A stretch of DNA of 64,000 bases from Nissolia schottii. Lineage: Eukaryota > Streptophyta > Magnoliopsida > Fabales > Fabaceae. Below are positions 62,201-64,000 of the stretch, in pieces. Position numbers and translations under genes: made by a program. Under the pieces are notes generated by a model, which was not told where the DNA came from, did no database searches, and saw nothing but the letters and a program-made list of their open reading frames with translations. Numbering within the stretch: the stretch's first letter is position 1; the number at the start of each line of letters is the position of its first letter. Location: positions 3,478 to 67,477 of the forward strand of contig QANU01064415.1 of assembly GCA_003254905.1 (NCBI GenBank), written 5' to 3'.

Positions 62201-64000
62201 TAAAATGATGATGAACTCTCTATTGTACTTGAGAGATTCTAGTATGTGAAACCATTTGTGTTTTGAAAATACACATGCAAGAAGTTCTGTGGTTGAAGGA
62301 ACTACAGCAGTTAGTAATTTAGTGTGGCATAGCTGAGATCTTTGAAAATGGTTTTAGCAGTTTCTTGCACTAGACTCACATTTGTTACTTTCATTCATTT
62401 GTATGTTTCTAGTGAAGTCATCTGTCTGATCATATTTAGCAAAGGAAAAGCGGTTTTTCACATTGAAATTGGGAGTTAAATATATCTTGTTTGTTTTTTT
62501 CCTCACCCTATCATATACTTTCCTTTTGCCTTTTTCCCGTATACAAATTCTTCAATATTGAATGCTGTTTTGTTTTGTTGTCTAATTTTGTTTTCTAAAG
62601 ATGATTTATTCTCATGTTTGACGTATAGTTTATTGGATACTTTGTTTAATCCCTATTTTATTTTATATCTTCAATGCAATGTTCTTCAAGTTTTTATTGA
62701 CATGATGATCTTGTGTCCTCTTTGTAGAGGAAAGCGATGGATGATAAAATCAAACTCAAGCAAGAACAGGAGGATATGAAGGTAACTAGAACTTACTCGT
62801 CTGGTATATATTGGTAAAACAGTTTTGGATATCAATATCTTGAGTGACTGCAGGCTGAACTTAAAGTGATGCGTGAGGCTGCACTGTGGAGAAGATCACA
62901 AGGTGAGTTTCTGTAATGTGGAGGGTTTATGTTAAGTCTGTTCAGGTCACTTCCCTGCATAACATGCTTTAATATAATGATGAGGGATATCAGGTGTAAG
63001 GAAAAAAGTGGAGTGAAATTTGTGAAAACTGAAAGCACCATGTATGTTGACAAACTAGTCCCTAGGGTTTAAAGGAGGGAGCTTTGCTTTTCTTCTTCTT
63101 AATTGTGATGATCTAGCTTTTTTGCCCAGTGTTAGTATTCCTGATTGATTGTTGTATGACCATTGAGTTTGGAAAATTGGTCTGGCATGAACAAACATGC
63201 CCCTCTTGCTTTCAATTGGGCAAAACCCTTCCCTTATATAAATTTTAGTTCTACTTATCTTCTTAAAGGCCGAAAGGCATGGCTTAAGGTGCTAGTACTT
63301 GAGAACTTTGTTATCTTATTGCTATGAAATATGTGACAGGAATATCAATGGAGGGTGATGACGTGCTTCTGGCAGAGACAGAGGTTAAAGTGGAGCCAAA
63401 AAGAGATGAATGGATGACAACACTGCCTCCGGAGAGGAAAGTAAGTCTTGTTTCAGGAATTAGATCTGATGATTTGGCTCACTTCTCTTGTTTTTTAGTT
63501 AATTTGTTTGGTGTGCAGTCCTTTTTAGCTTGTAGCCAAAAGTGGGAAAACATTAACTCTAGAATGGAGTTGCAGATATTTCAGTTTGTTTACATGACAA
63601 TAAGACTGTTTATTTTGCTTATGATGACCAATTATTTCATGCATTTATGTATTTTAGCCTGGTATGACTATGCAATCGACCAAGTTTAGTCGGGGTACAA
63701 AGGAAGGTCGAGGAGATACTAGTATTTGGACAGACACCCCTTCTGACAGGGCTCAGAAAGCAAAGATGAAGTATGTATTCTCTTCCATCTGTGAATGCTT
63801 TGGTTGATCAATTTCCTTTCCTTTAGTCTGTTTGGTCCACTCGACAAATTGTAGAGCTTTATAACAGTGGTGTTTGTGTGGCAGTTATTTAGAAGCATAC
63901 AATGAGGCTACTGCACTTGCCTCCAACGAGGACGAAAAGAAAAGGGCTAGTGCGGATGCAGATTTGGTGGACAAATACAATAAAGCAAAACGATCAAAAA
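59242..64000 (+). CDS. J-domain protein with RS-like N-terminus and GPALPP/DUF3752-type C-terminus (3' end outside window)
   Basis: Eleven exons: 59242-59631, 60232-60560, 60653-60730, 60836-60938, 61235-61323, 61678-61789, 62728-62781, 62854-62902, 63340-63440, 63658-63770 and 63885 to the edge. All have GT/AG borders and the frame is kept throughout (about 511 residues so far). Residues 15-115 are Ser/Arg/Asp-rich (DSDSDSDSDRSSRRRRRRRE), like an RS domain of splicing factors. Residues 243-247 (GPAMP) and 279-283 (GPAPP) match the GPALPP motif. Residues 308-368 form a J domain with the HPD triad at 339-341 (YWKISLLVHPDKCSHPQAHQ). RDEWMTTLPPERK and GRGDTSIWTDTPSDRAQKAK match DUF3752. It is likely a nuclear, spliceosome-linked Hsp70 co-chaperone; that role is inferred from the domains. 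Confidence 0.92.

Overview
This is nuclear DNA from a flowering plant, most likely a legume of the bean tribe (Phaseoleae, for example Vigna or Phaseolus). Evidence for a plant is the AT-rich intergenic sequence, GT-AG introns, plant-only gene families (GASA/snakin, DUF616/MUCI70, plant mobile domain) and dense plant transposons. Evidence for a legume is that the methyltransferases resemble, from memory, legume isoliquiritigenin 2'-O-methyltransferase (chalcone OMT). The species is not provable from this window.

Left part (1-17 kb): a tandem cluster of three COMT-type O-methyltransferase genes on the + strand. Gene 1 is represented only by its last exon (18-314). Gene 2 (2655-6633) has lost its N-terminus and carries an in-frame stop in exon 1, although exons 2-4 are clean. 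Gene 3 (14814-16855) is intact, with 4 exons and 377 codons. Remnants of a DUF616 gene at 8.1 and 12.2 kb show that the duplicated unit was 'OMT plus the 3' part of the neighbouring DUF616 gene'. The older copy was later interrupted by about 3.9 kb of transposon-like DNA.

Centre (19.4-42.7 kb): an intact six-exon DUF616/MUCI70-like Golgi glycosyltransferase-type gene (- strand) and a short mTERF-family gene (+ strand) are divergent neighbours. They are separated by a nest of mobile elements. A long-TIR MULE-like element (about 25.9-37.9 kb) contains a dead plant-mobile-domain gene, which is split by two related TG...CA elements with perfect 5-bp target duplications. One of these is itself interrupted by an LTR with a tRNA-Asp primer-binding site. 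To the right lies a Pack-MULE (38318-39895) that has captured part of a pepsin-like aspartyl protease gene.

Right part (46-64 kb): a GASA/snakin gene (46224-46807, +), a ubiquitin-conjugating E2 gene (48303-50189, -), a repeat-rich interval with a 1.8-kb TIR element, and the 5' eleven exons of a J-domain/DUF3752 nuclear protein gene running off the right edge (59242-64000, +).

From memory, the order DUF616 - mTERF - GASA matches Arabidopsis At4g09630 - At4g09620 - At4g09610/09600. The window would then be an ancient conserved gene block, expanded here by transposons and by local OMT duplication. Exon models were built by hand: every splice junction given has GT/AG ends, and exon lengths keep the frame. 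No homology search was run.
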